The translations under genes were made by a program, and so were the position numbers. A stretch of DNA of 33,909 bases from SAR116 cluster bacterium (GTDB lineage Bacteria > Pseudomonadota > Alphaproteobacteria > Puniceispirillales > Puniceispirillaceae). Positions within the stretch are counted from its first letter, which is position 1; each line of letters begins with the position of its first letter. The DNA lies in contig SHBD01000002.1 of assembly GCA_004212735.1 (NCBI GenBank), positions 220,323 to 254,231 of the forward strand, given 5' to 3'. Shown one piece after another: positions 17,758 through 26,581 of this stretch. The notes under the pieces are model-generated. The model did not search any database and was not told the DNA's origin. It saw only the letters and a list, made by a program, of their open reading frames with translations.

Positions 17758-17909
17758 TTCATTCTGACCCCTCCAACGAACCGATTAACAGACCGAGAGT
17801 TATAATCTTGCAGTGGTAGTAGCCTTAGGCGCTTCATGGTATAGATTTTTTTTCCGACAGTCATCCCCCTAACTGGGGTAAAGGCATTTATGAATAGCTG
17901 ATCCGGGCA

Positions 17910-17938
17910 AGAGGAGACGCGTAGACGGCGTCTTCTCT
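17910..17938 (-). terminator. Hairpin downstream of the 5'-nucleotidase gene
   Basis: AGAGGAGACGC (17910-17920) and GCGTCTTCTCT (17928-17938) form an 11-base-pair stem with one G-T wobble and a seven-base loop. It begins 17 bases after the nucleotidase stop on the minus strand. There is no clear T-run, so it may mark the 3' end of the message rather than act as a strong intrinsic terminator. Confidence 0.5.
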
Positions 17939-17954
17939 CCCTTGCTTGTTGTGC

Positions 17955-19778
17955 CTAGTCAGAAAGAGCCTGCGTCGAATATTCAGATTCTGGCAGTTTG
18001 CCAACGCTGCCCCTCTCTTGGACGTAATCGACAAACGACTGAGCGTAGTCGAGATATGTATCAGTATAGCGCCCTTCGTTCTTTACTGTTTTAAAACTGA
18101 GATAGCCATCACGGCCTGCAGCAATGTAGTTGTTTGTAACCAGACGATAGGTCCTGTCCATTTGAAGCGGACTCCACGACTCATCGTCACGGCCTTTGAA
18201 CTCCATCTTGCTCAGACGCTCTCCAAGTGGCGCCGCCAATTTGACATGCCAGCGCAAACCAGCTGCATAGGGATAAGCACCCGTTGAGCCATCTGGCTGC
18301 AGAGCATAGTCAAGGGCCTCCTCCAGAACAGTCTTTATCTCCGCCCCGGTCATATCCATCTCCACAAGGGTATTGGCGAAAGGCAACAATTTATAAGCAT
18401 CACCCATGGTCATTGCACCCTTGGCGATGTCGGTTCTCACCCCGCCCCCGTTCTGAATTGCGATGTCGCTGGCCTTTGCCATCTCACGAAACGCATGTGC
18501 TACCAACATGGAGATATCAGACCCGTTCTTCGCTGTATCCTCGGGAGAACAAATCTTTGAGCGCTTATCCCCAGGAATGCGTGATAGGCATAGGTTTTCA
18601 GTAACCTCCCCCACTTTCAGAGATTGCATCTCCTCAACTTTCACATTGAAAGATGCAAGCAGTGCCGCAGCATCTGCATCTTCTTTCACGATGGACAGCT
18701 TGGGATCAGCCTCGATTTGAGCATAGATTGCATCGCGCGCTACACCCTCAACCTCAACACGGTCGCCATCAGCATTTTTGCGCTTAAAGCTGTCTGCAAG
18801 CATTACATGTGGAACACCGCGACATGACTGGACTTCACCTTTTTCATTGAATGAGATGTCAAGCTCACCAACAATTTGGCTGTATTGCCAGGCAGTAGCA
18901 ACACACACAATGTTGCCACCAACGCCGCGCACCACTGTCGGATAAGGACCAGATGCGTTCAGACCAATAGAATCAAAATCACCCAGAAGTGTGTGTGAGT
19001 CGCCACCGATGATCACATCGACACCATCAATTTTGGCAGCAAGCTCAATTTCATTTTGATAACCGTAATGTGTGAGCAGAATAATATGGTCAATGCCAGT
19101 TTGTTTGAGCTCATCCACCATTTTCTGGGCGGTTTCAACTTCATCAAGAAAGATCGTTGTCTCATCCGGGCTTGAGGAGAGTTTCGTCTTTCGAACGATG
19201 TCGATCCCAACGATTCCAATCTTCATGCCATCTATCTGCATGACCGTATATGGCTGAAAATAATCTCTCTCGCTGTTTGGCGTTAACGCGGAAACGCCAA
19301 CCTCCGGCTTAATATTGGCGGCAAGAACCGGTGTTTTACATTTGCCTGACTTCAAAAAGTCCAGAAACTTTGCAAGACCCGCGTCACCCTCATTGAACTC
19401 ATGGTTGCCAAGTGCGAAAGCATCAAAACAGACCTCATTCATCAAAGCGGCATCAGCCTCACCCTTGAATAGGGTAAAAAACAATGATCCGGACACAGCA
19501 TCGCCTGCATGTAGCTTGAGCACATTATGACTCTTGCTCTGCAGCTCTTTGATTTTAGCCACAACCGATGGCATCCCGCCAGATTTCACTCTGGTAGTTT
19601 TGCCCCCCAGATTGAGGCTCAGCCGTCCATCGGGCTTTAGATGCGAGTGGTGATCGTTGATATGAACAATTTTGAGTTCACCCGCCTGCGCCGCTCCCAT
19701 TGATAGACCCGCAAACAGGGTGACTATCAGCCCACTTTGTCTGAGCATCTTGCCCATTTTATGTCTGAAGATTTTCAT
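17955..19778 (-). CDS. Periplasmic 5'-nucleotidase / UshA-like metallophosphoesterase
   Basis: This exported enzyme of about 607 residues has an N-terminal calcineurin-like phosphoesterase domain and a C-terminal 5'-nucleotidase domain, and releases phosphate from nucleotides. I start it at the ATG at 19778, which has GGAAGG eight bases upstream and gives a clean signal peptide ending near GAAQA; the longer frame adds 24 unlikely residues. Metal ligands are visible in IVHINDHHSHLKPD (Asp42, His44), ALGNHEFNEGD, LLTHYG and GGDSHTLL. The C-terminal domain holds QNGGGVRTDI and NNYIAAGRDGY, the substrate-binding parts seen in UshA. It is on the same strand as pst-phoU, 196 bases downstream of phoU, which suggests co-control by phosphate limitation. 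I saw no convincing PhoB box in that gap. Confidence 0.9.
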   Translation of the reverse strand: MKIFRHKMGKMLRQSGLIVTLFAGLSMGAAQAGELKIVHINDHHSHLKPDGRLSLNLGGKTTRVKSGGMPSVVAKIKELQSKSHNVLKLHAGDAVSGSLFFTLFKGEADAALMNEVCFDAFALGNHEFNEGDAGLAKFLDFLKSGKCKTPVLAANIKPEVGVSALTPNSERDYFQPYTVMQIDGMKIGIVGIDIVRKTKLSSSPDETTIFLDEVETAQKMVDELKQTGIDHIILLTHYGYQNEIELAAKIDGVDVIIGGDSHTLLGDFDSIGLNASGPYPTVVRGVGGNIVCVATAWQYSQIVGELDISFNEKGEVQSCRGVPHVMLADSFKRKNADGDRVEVEGVARDAIYAQIEADPKLSIVKEDADAAALLASFNVKVEEMQSLKVGEVTENLCLSRIPGDKRSKICSPEDTAKNGSDISMLVAHAFREMAKASDIAIQNGGGVRTDIAKGAMTMGDAYKLLPFANTLVEMDMTGAEIKTVLEEALDYALQPDGSTGAYPYAAGLRWHVKLAAPLGERLSKMEFKGRDDESWSPLQMDRTYRLVTNNYIAAGRDGYLSFKTVKNEGRYTDTYLDYAQSFVDYVQERGSVGKLPESEYSTQALSD

Positions 19779-19974
19779 GCCGTCGCCTTCCCAAACAAAA
19801 AAATTACGAAAAAAAACATAAAGCCTTTCTGACATTATTCCAGCACTCACTCAAACCAAACAGTCTGAGGGCCGACCTCGTGGACAGATCGTCAAAAAAT
19901 GCCAGCGGCGTCAACCCGAATACACATTTGCTTATGCTTACCGGGCAACGAGAAGATGTAACGCGGCTCTGCTC

Positions 19975-20679
19975 TCAGGAATTCCAGCTGGTTTTGTCAG
20001 CTTTTGGCCTGAATTCATCAACTAATTCGCCATTTGCCAGAAAATAAACCTGTTCGGCTATGCCTGTCGCGTAATCGCCGATGCGCTCAAAATTCTTGAC
20101 AATGAAAAGCAGATGAACACTGGCAATCATATGATCGGGGTCATTCTGCGCGGCTTTCACCAAGGATCGGTGAATTTTGGTATGTAGCTTGTCAACCTTG
20201 ACGTCACTATTGCGCACCTTGATTGCCAGCTCCACGTCAACCGCGTCAAAGGCAGCCATCACGTCATTCAACATTTCCATTGTAAGCTCAGCCATCTGCC
20301 GCAGATCGCCAACCGGAACAATCGTGGGGCCTTCTGCCAGTATCACCTTTGTCCGGTTCGCCGTATTGCGCGCATAATCACCCATTCTCTCAAGAATGGT
20401 CGCGATCTTTTGGATGACCAGAACAAGCCGTAAATCCTCTGCCCGCGGCGCACGCAAGGCAATGACCTCGACTGCCTGCTCGATAATTTCACTCTCCAGC
20501 TTATCAACTTTCTTGTCGCGCTTGATGAGCTTATCAAGGCCTTTGTCCTCAAGCGTCGAGAGAGACTGCGTTACGGCATTGAGTTGACGTTCGACAAGAT
20601 TAGCCAGACTTCTGACTTTTTCAGACATCTCATGGAGGTCCTGATCAAAGGCCGAGCTAGTATGGTGCGAACTTTGCAT
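19975..20679 (-). CDS. phoU: Phosphate transport/signalling regulator PhoU
   Basis: This 234-residue, wholly helical protein is PhoU, which links the Pst transporter to the PhoR kinase and restrains phosphate uptake. It has the two tandem PhoU repeats, with metal-binding-type motifs seen in EIIEQAVEVIALRAPRAEDL and ERMGDYARNTANR in the first, and KNFERIGDYATGIAEQVYFL in the second. The ATG at 20679 has AAGGAA three bases upstream. It follows pstB after 58 bases on the same strand, the usual pst operon order. Identification is firm from the paired ER(M/I)GDYA motifs and the context. Confidence 0.95.
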   Translation of the reverse strand: MQSSHHTSSAFDQDLHEMSEKVRSLANLVERQLNAVTQSLSTLEDKGLDKLIKRDKKVDKLESEIIEQAVEVIALRAPRAEDLRLVLVIQKIATILERMGDYARNTANRTKVILAEGPTIVPVGDLRQMAELTMEMLNDVMAAFDAVDVELAIKVRNSDVKVDKLHTKIHRSLVKAAQNDPDHMIASVHLLFIVKNFERIGDYATGIAEQVYFLANGELVDEFRPKADKTSWNS

Positions 20680-20737
20680 TTGTTCCTTACCCCGCGTTAA
20701 TTATGACCGTTAATCTGGTTAGCATAGCATACGTAAC

Positions 20738-21571
20738 CTAACCGAATCGCCCAGTAATGTAACTATTTGTAAGCTCGTGCTGTGGATTGGTAAAAATGGT
20801 GGACGTCTCACCAACCTCGATCAACCGGCCGAGATGAAAATAAGCTGTTCTATTCGACACCCTGGCCGCCTGCTGCATTGAATGCGTGACAATGACGATG
20901 GTGAATTCTTCACGTAGCTCAAAAATCAACTCTTCAATTCGCGCAGTTGCAATTGGATCCAGCGCTGAACAGGGTTCATCCATCAATATTACTTCGGGGG
21001 ATACCGCAATCGCACGCGCAATACACAAACGCTGCTGCTGGCCACCCGAGAGACCGGTGCCTGATTGGTCGAGACGGTCAGCGACTTCTTCCCACAATCC
21101 GGCACGGCGAAGCGAGGCTTCCACAATGCCATCAAGTTCATCCTTACTACTCGCCAGACCGTGAATTCTCGGGCCATAGGCAACGTTGTCAAAGATGCTC
21201 TTTGGGAAGGGGTTTGGCTTTTGAAAGACCATACCGACACTGGCGCGCAATGGCACGACGTCTATGTGAGGATCGTAAATATTCTGATCATCCAACTTGA
21301 TCTGGCCTTCCACGCGGCAGCTGTCAATTGTGTCGTTCATCCGATTCAAGCAGCGCAGGAAAGTTGACTTCCCACAGCCAGAAGGACCAATAAAGGAAAT
21401 AACCTGCTTTTCAGCAATATCCAGCGTCACATCATCAATCGCCATTTTGTCACCGTAAAACACATTGACATTCCGTGTCGTCATTCTTGGCGTATCAACA
21501 TAAACGTCCCCAACCGTAAGGTTGGGCAATTTGGACATCTCCATTTCAACAGGTGCTCTCATATTGTCCAT
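20738..21571 (-). CDS. pstB: Phosphate ABC transporter ATP-binding protein PstB
   Basis: This 277-residue ATPase drives high-affinity phosphate import with PstA and PstC. It has Walker [10 protein letters not shown], the Q-loop area [20 protein letters not shown] that is diagnostic of PstB, ABC signature LSGGQQQRL, Walker [14 protein letters not shown] and the switch His in [14 protein letters not shown]. The N-terminus has about 30 residues before the core ([17 protein letters not shown]). The ATG at 21571 is used, with a second ATG three codons later. It lies 38 bases after pstA and 58 before phoU, in one transcript. Confidence 0.97.
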   Translation of the reverse strand: MDNMRAPVEMEMSKLPNLTVGDVYVDTPRMTTRNVNVFYGDKMAIDDVTLDIAEKQVISFIGPSGCGKSTFLRCLNRMNDTIDSCRVEGQIKLDDQNIYDPHIDVVPLRASVGMVFQKPNPFPKSIFDNVAYGPRIHGLASSKDELDGIVEASLRRAGLWEEVADRLDQSGTGLSGGQQQRLCIARAIAVSPEVILMDEPCSALDPIATARIEELIFELREEFTIVIVTHSMQQAARVSNRTAYFHLGRLIEVGETSTIFTNPQHELTNSYITGRFG

Positions 21572-21609
21572 CTTTTCGTTTCCACTTTTTTGTTCTCAAC
21601 CGGTCGAGG

Positions 21610-22914
21610 CTACCAGCGACGCTCAAGCCTGTTTCTAATAAAAATTGCAATGGCATTCATGAGGATAAGGAAACCCAGCAAAACGATGATTGCTGCGCTT
21701 GTCTTATGAATGAACATCCGCTCAGCAAAATCTGCCCACATGAAAATCTGCACAGGTAACACGGTGCCGGGATCTGTAACTCCGCCCGGTATGTCAACTA
21801 TAAATGCGACCATGCCGATCATCAACAAGGGTGCCGTCTCACCCAGTGCCTGCGCCATTCCGATAATCGTACCAGTCAGCATCCCGGGCATCGCCAACGG
21901 CAACACATGATGCGTCACAGTTTGTAACCTTGAAGCCCCCACTCCTAATGCTGCATCCCGAATGCTTGGAGGCACTGCCCTGATTGCAGCGCGCGAGGAT
22001 ATAATGATTGTGGGCAATGTCATAAGCGCCAGAACAACGCCGCCTATTAGGGGTATTGAGCGGGGCATACCAAAGATACCGATAAAGACAGCAAGACCCA
22101 GAATGCCGAAAACCACTGATGGCACCGCGGCAAGGTTGTTGATGTTAACCTCAATGATCTCGGTAATCCGGTTCTTTGGGGCAAATTCCTCTAGATAAAC
22201 AGCGGTGGCAACACCCATCGGGAACGCCAGCACCAAGCAAACGGCAAGAGTCAGCATCGAGCCAACGAACGCCCCTTTTATGCCGGCTATCTCTGGATCG
22301 CGTGAGGCACTGCCAAAAATCAAATAATCGCTGAAATCATAGCTGATCAGCTGCAGCTTCTGGAGCTTATTGATAAATTCGATTTGCTTGTCATTGATCC
22401 GTCTGTCCTTCTCAGGAACCGCGCTTGAAATATACCCTCTCAGGAAAGAGTCGGCATCATCATCAAGGGCAAATTTCATTGCCACTGTCTTTCCAAGCAG
22501 AGACGGATCTTTGATGATCGCCTCGCGCAAGCGCTGTTCAGCTCCCTTTGAAATCAATTTTCCCGCGGCTTTGCGACCCGAACGACCCTCAGCGCCGGTG
22601 GCTTTATAGAGCGCATTGCGAATGATGCCCCTCGCATCGCCATCATAGAGAGATTGAACGGATAAATCGCCAGCCGGATCAATTTTTTCCCGATCAACAA
22701 CAACTTCGAGTGTGACATAATATTGAAAAAAGCCGGGTATTCCCTTGGTGAAAATTGAAACAAAGAGAAGTACAAGAAAAGCCAGCGCAATGCCTATCGC
22801 AATACGCCCATATGTGCGGAATCGTCTCTCACCAGCACGCCTCGCCGCAAGGCTTGCGTTAACACGTGAGATCGCTACCTGCGGTGGGATAATGCCTTTG
22901 CGTGGCTCATTCAT
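21610..22914 (-). CDS. pstA: Phosphate ABC transporter permease PstA (long alphaproteobacterial form)
   Basis: This 434-residue permease is longer than the about 300 residues of E. coli PstA. The extra part is an N-terminal domain of the DUF3333 type (a first membrane helix near residues 35-57 followed by a roughly 130-residue soluble region containing EVVVDREKIDPAGDLSVQSL). The C-terminal half has the six-helix permease core with the EAA loop, RDAALGVGASRLQTVTHHVLP. Its start at 22914 overlaps the end of pstC by eight bases, indicating translational coupling. It would pair with PstC in the inner membrane to form the phosphate channel. Confidence 0.95.
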   Translation of the reverse strand: MNEPRKGIIPPQVAISRVNASLAARRAGERRFRTYGRIAIGIALAFLVLLFVSIFTKGIPGFFQYYVTLEVVVDREKIDPAGDLSVQSLYDGDARGIIRNALYKATGAEGRSGRKAAGKLISKGAEQRLREAIIKDPSLLGKTVAMKFALDDDADSFLRGYISSAVPEKDRRINDKQIEFINKLQKLQLISYDFSDYLIFGSASRDPEIAGIKGAFVGSMLTLAVCLVLAFPMGVATAVYLEEFAPKNRITEIIEVNINNLAAVPSVVFGILGLAVFIGIFGMPRSIPLIGGVVLALMTLPTIIISSRAAIRAVPPSIRDAALGVGASRLQTVTHHVLPLAMPGMLTGTIIGMAQALGETAPLLMIGMVAFIVDIPGGVTDPGTVLPVQIFMWADFAERMFIHKTSAAIIVLLGFLILMNAIAIFIRNRLERRW

Positions 22915-24292
22915 ATTGCTCTCTGTATTTTTTCACAATTTGTAACGCACCAAAATTCAGACCCAGCGTAATCACGATCAGCGTCAACGCCAGCGCAAAG
23001 GCTGACAGTGTCTTTGCAGACTCGAATTCTTGGTCACCAACCAAAATTGTCACTATTTGCGAGGTGACAGTTGTGACGGCGTCAAGCGGGTTCAATGACA
23101 GATTGGCTGCCAGACCGGCGGCCATAACCACGATCATGGTCTCGCCAACGGCCCGCGAAACCGCCAGCAAAACCGATGCAACCACACCCGGCAATGCGGC
23201 GGGCAATACCACTTTCCGAATCGCCTCGCTCTTGGTGCTACCCAAACCGTAGGCGGCGTCCCTCAATGATTGTGGGACTGCGTTGATCACATCGTCTGAC
23301 AGTGACGAGACGAAAGGTATAATCATGATACCCATCACCAAACCCGCAGCCAGCGCGGACTCCGAGGCGACATCGAGACCGAGACTCATTCCAGTTGATC
23401 GGATAAAGGGCGCCACAGTGAGCGCCGCGAAAAATCCGTAAACAACCGTGGGAACACCAGCAAGTATCTCCAGCAGAGGCTTGATAATCGAACGAGCCCG
23501 GCTGGACGCATATTCCGAAAGATATATCGCGCTGAACAACCCAACGGGAACAGCAACCGACAAAGCAACAACCGATATCAGGAACGTTCCCATGAACAGA
23601 GGAACAGAGCCGTATGTGGCAAGACCCATCTGCCCGGAACCAGCCCGCTCAGCACCCTCAAATTGTGGGTTCCACGTCAGGCCAAAGAGAAACTCGGTCA
23701 CGGGTACCAGAGCAAAGAAACGAAGCGACTCAAAGACCACCGAAAACACGATACCAATGGTCGTCAGAATGGCTATCGCAGAACTGGACGCCAGAATGGC
23801 GAGGATGATTCGCTCCACCGCGTTGCGGGACCGAAAATCTGGGCCCAATTTCAAAAAGCCAAAGAATCCAGTGATCAGACAGAGGCCTATCACCGAAACG
23901 GTCTTCAGCGTTGTAGCCGTCGCCAGCCAGCCTTTCCAAGCCTCTGCCGCTTGATATATGTAGTCTGCCTGCTCGCCAAAATTAATGCCGTTTACCACAT
24001 TTTCGATCTGAGCAAGAACGATAATTTCCTTAAAACCTTCGGCTGACGACACTGCCTCTGGAACAAATTCAAGCGCTAACCGCTGAAAAACCAAATCATC
24101 GCCAACCGAGAGCGTAACCAAAAGGAGCGATGAGGGCAGGAAGGCGAGAAGCGCCGCATAGAGGCCTGAATAATGGGGGCGAGAATGGTAACGAGATCCG
24201 TTGGGAGCGAGACCACTGGTCAACCTGGTGCCCACAAAAAAATAGCCCAGCGAAATCAACAGGACTATCAAAGCAATGACCGGACTAGACAC
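22907..24292 (-). CDS. pstC: Phosphate ABC transporter permease PstC (long alphaproteobacterial form)
   Basis: This 461-residue permease is longer than E. coli PstC (319 residues). The first half adds hydrophobic helices (VIALIVLLISLGYFFVGTRL at the N-terminus, then SGLYAALLAFLPSSLLLV) and a soluble region, as in the alphaproteobacterial PstC form. The second half carries the permease core, with EYASSRARSIIKPLLEILAG, VPTVVYGFFAALTVAPFI and the EAA-type loop RDAAYGLGSTKSEAIRKVVL. It is 60 bases after pstS, separated by a strong hairpin, and overlaps pstA by eight bases. Confidence 0.95.
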   Translation of the reverse strand: MSSPVIALIVLLISLGYFFVGTRLTSGLAPNGSRYHSRPHYSGLYAALLAFLPSSLLLVTLSVGDDLVFQRLALEFVPEAVSSAEGFKEIIVLAQIENVVNGINFGEQADYIYQAAEAWKGWLATATTLKTVSVIGLCLITGFFGFLKLGPDFRSRNAVERIILAILASSSAIAILTTIGIVFSVVFESLRFFALVPVTEFLFGLTWNPQFEGAERAGSGQMGLATYGSVPLFMGTFLISVVALSVAVPVGLFSAIYLSEYASSRARSIIKPLLEILAGVPTVVYGFFAALTVAPFIRSTGMSLGLDVASESALAAGLVMGIMIIPFVSSLSDDVINAVPQSLRDAAYGLGSTKSEAIRKVVLPAALPGVVASVLLAVSRAVGETMIVVMAAGLAANLSLNPLDAVTTVTSQIVTILVGDQEFESAKTLSAFALALTLIVITLGLNFGALQIVKKYREQYE

Positions 24293-24310
24293 TTTATCCC
24301 CCTATCAGGA

Positions 24311-24337
24311 CGAGACCCACGTGGTACGCGGGTCTCG
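24311..24337 (-). promoter_or_regulatory. Intercistronic hairpin between pstS and pstC
   Basis: CGAGACCC (24311-24318) pairs perfectly with GGGTCTCG (24330-24337), with a further CG/CG pairing inside the loop after one mismatch. It lies wholly in the 60-base gap between pstS and pstC and is not followed by a T-run on the minus strand. Hairpins here are known in other operons to stop part of transcription or to stabilise the upstream message, so that the binding protein is made in excess over the permeases. Confidence 0.6.
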
Positions 24338-24352
24338 CAACTTAGTCCAGTG

Positions 24353-25420
24353 CTATTTAAGCATATCGGCAGTGAGCGCGGGCATATCTGCCATTGCTGC
24401 TTTGTATGTTGCTCGCTCAGCCGATGGCATCGGGATCATTCCAGCGTCTGAAAGCGCGCCATCATCACCCCAGTGCTTCACCCACTCAGCCATGTACTCA
24501 TCAAGTCCGGGAACAACACCCATGTGGGCATGCTTCACGTAGAAATACAGGGCGCGTGACACTGAGTAAGACCCGTTCGCAATTTCTTCAAAAGTTGGGT
24601 TAGTGCCACTGATGACTGCACCCTGCAGAGTGTCGGAATTCTGATCGAGGTATGAGAAGCCAAAAATGCCGTAAGCTGATGGATCCTCCTGCAGCTTTTG
24701 CACGATCAAGTTGTCCTGCTCACCTGCCTCAATAAACGCACCGTCTGTCCGCATTGCACGACAAACTTTTGCCTTGGCACCCGCAGCAGCAAGAGCTGCC
24801 TTCGCCATCTCATCTTTTTTGCAGTAACCTTTTTCGTTAACCATTTCCGCAAAAGATGCTCGTGTTCCAGATGTTGTCGGCGGGCCGTAAACACGGATTT
24901 CCAAGTCTGGAAGCGCCGGGTTAATATCTGACCATTTCTTGAATGGGTTATCAACCATCGTGGTACAATCGAAATTCTGTGAACCATCTGCGCAAGCAGG
25001 CACTTTTGCCGTTAACGCCATTCCCAGCTCTGCTTTGGTCAGAACCAAGGGTGTGCCTTCTTTCGAGTTAGCTACAACGATGCCATCATAACCGACTTTG
25101 ATTTCTGTAACCTTTACACCGTTCGATTCACAATACTCCAGTTCCCCAGCCTTCATCCGTGACGAAGCGTTCCCGATATCAATGAACTCTGTTCCGATAC
25201 CTTCACAAACACCCTTTTTCCCAACGGATGATCCACCAGATTCCACCACTGGCGTTTTAATAGATGGGTTCTTGCCAAGCTGCTCTGCAATAATGGTAGC
25301 AAATGGCAAAACAGTAGAGGACCCAGCGATGCTGATGTAGTCACGTGCCATTGCAATCCCAGATGTAGCTGTAAATGCTGCTACTGCGACTGCGGCTGTG
25401 AGAAACGTACGTTTAATCAT
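24353..25420 (-). CDS. pstS: Phosphate ABC transporter substrate-binding protein PstS
   Basis: This 355-residue periplasmic protein captures phosphate for PstCAB. It starts with a signal peptide (KRTFLTAAVAVAAFTATSGI, cleavage after AMA near residue 25). The mature N-terminus YISIAGSSTVLPFATIIAEQ holds the first phosphate-binding loop, SGGSSVGKKGVC and NASSRMK the next, and GPPTTSGTRASFAEMV the TSGT loop. Cysteines at CEGIGTEF, ADGSQNFDCTTM and KVCRAMRT may form disulfides. The ATG at 25420 has AAGGGC upstream. As the first gene of the operon it should be the most strongly made product. Confidence 0.95.
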   Translation of the reverse strand: MIKRTFLTAAVAVAAFTATSGIAMARDYISIAGSSTVLPFATIIAEQLGKNPSIKTPVVESGGSSVGKKGVCEGIGTEFIDIGNASSRMKAGELEYCESNGVKVTEIKVGYDGIVVANSKEGTPLVLTKAELGMALTAKVPACADGSQNFDCTTMVDNPFKKWSDINPALPDLEIRVYGPPTTSGTRASFAEMVNEKGYCKKDEMAKAALAAAGAKAKVCRAMRTDGAFIEAGEQDNLIVQKLQEDPSAYGIFGFSYLDQNSDTLQGAVISGTNPTFEEIANGSYSVSRALYFYVKHAHMGVVPGLDEYMAEWVKHWGDDGALSDAGMIPMPSAERATYKAAMADMPALTADMLK

Positions 25421-25485
25421 GAGAATAGCCCTTAAATTGGTTGCTTTAATACTGCGGTGTTACGCTTCGAATGTTACAAAAATAT

Positions 25486-25510
25486 TTCACAAACCTTACG
25501 GCTTTGTGAA
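25486..25510. promoter_or_regulatory. Inverted repeat upstream of pstS
   Basis: TTCACAAA (25486-25493) and TTTGTGAA (25503-25510) form a perfect eight-base inverted repeat with a nine-base spacer, 66-90 bases before the pstS start. It is in the right place for an operator or promoter-linked site. It does not match the direct-repeat Pho box (two CTGTCAT-like units 11 bases apart), so PhoB binding is not supported by it. Confidence 0.35.
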
Positions 25511-25675
25511 TTACGTCCCCACCCGCATATCACCCAGTCGGCAAGCCACATTACTGCGTTAAAAAAATCGGAAATATTGGTATGAAATGAAAAATATCGG
25601 CTCACCGAAACAGGCCACCGAATAAAGTGCGGCATCAAATCATCCAAACCAACGCTGATTCTGTCTGTGAGCAGG

Positions 25676-26581
25676 TTAGGAAGAACCTCGGACAACTGGC
25701 CGAATTCCCAAACTGACATAACCACCAACAACGATTAAACCGCCGCCCAAAATCGTGTATCCGTCAGGAACCTCGGAAAAAACGAGATAGCCCACAAATG
25801 TCGTGACTAATATCTCCACATAAACCATCGGTGCAAGCCTTGAGGCCTCGGCGAAACGGAAGGCGACAATGGTCAGAGCATGTCCGATAGCTGAGAGCGA
25901 GCCTAACGCCAGAAACAGCCATATGTGAACCGATTGCGGCGCACTCCATGACAGCCCAGCCTGAGGAGATAGCAGGATAAGGCCAAGGGCTCATTGAAAA
26001 GCAAGCGTTTGAAGAGGGTCACATTTGTCCGCTGCCATGCGGGTGGCAATCAGGTAGAGCGCAAAAAAGAACCCTGCTCCAAATGCCAGAACAACACCTG
26101 AATTCAGTCCAGACTCCGGCCTTAATATCACCAATGTACCAACGAAACCCAGCGCAAGTGCCACGCTTTTTTGGACTGTGATCTTTTCTCCCAGAAAAAG
26201 GATCGACAGTAGCAAGGTGATCAGGGGGCCAATGAAATAGGCGCTGAGCGCCAACGTCAACTGCACCTTGGAAATCGCAAGCAAATAAAGTGTCATCGCC
26301 GCGACAAGAAAAACAGTCCTAAGACTTTGCATAACGAGATCTTGGCGGGAGAACATCTGTTGGCGTAATTGAAACCACGCCAGTGGCAGAACCATGCAAC
26401 TGGCAACCGCGTAGCGTGCCCGACTGATGAACAATGGTGAATAATCCGTACTCAGATATTTCGCGATGCCATCCACAAACGGGATGACTGTCGTGGCAGT
26501 TATCATGGTCAGCACGCCGAATGCGCTTTTATCCCGAGATACGCGAGTTTGCTGGTCCTGATATTGCTTAAATTTCCTCAT
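25676..26581 (-). pseudogene. EamA/DMT transporter gene interrupted by one in-frame TGA
   Basis: The frame from the ATG at 26581 gives a normal two-repeat EamA transporter of 301 codons ending in TAA at 25676-25678, except that codon 197 (25991-25993) is TGA. Reading on in the same frame restores the second half: ALGLILLSPQAGL, then HIWLFLALGSLSAIGHALTI, FRFAEASRLAPMVYVEI and SEVPDGYTILGGGLIVVGG, exactly the usual seventh to tenth helices. No frameshift is needed. The start overlaps the preceding EamA gene as ATGA, so both were made together. As written, the product would be a 196-residue fragment lacking about one third of the protein. A point mutation, a sequencing error, or read-through are the options; the intact downstream frame says any loss is very recent. 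Confidence 0.82.

Noticed and set aside
17866-17878. CCCC-TAACT-GGGG hairpin between the four-cysteine gene and the nucleotidase gene
   Set aside because: A four-base stem is too short, and the better hairpin at 17910-17938 lies closer to the nucleotidase stop.
25421-25560. Canonical Pho box upstream of pstS
   Set aside because: The TTTGTGA and TTTGTAA units seen are 13 bases apart rather than 11, and fit the consensus poorly.
25474-25731. An 85-codon minus-strand frame upstream of pstS
   Set aside because: It overlaps the end of the EamA gene and the pstS control region, has no family features and no ribosome binding site that I can see.
25764-25994. A 76-codon minus-strand frame beginning near the end of the interrupted EamA gene
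   Set aside because: It reads the EamA second-repeat DNA in a different frame and gives no transporter-like sequence; the correct frame continues straight through the TGA.
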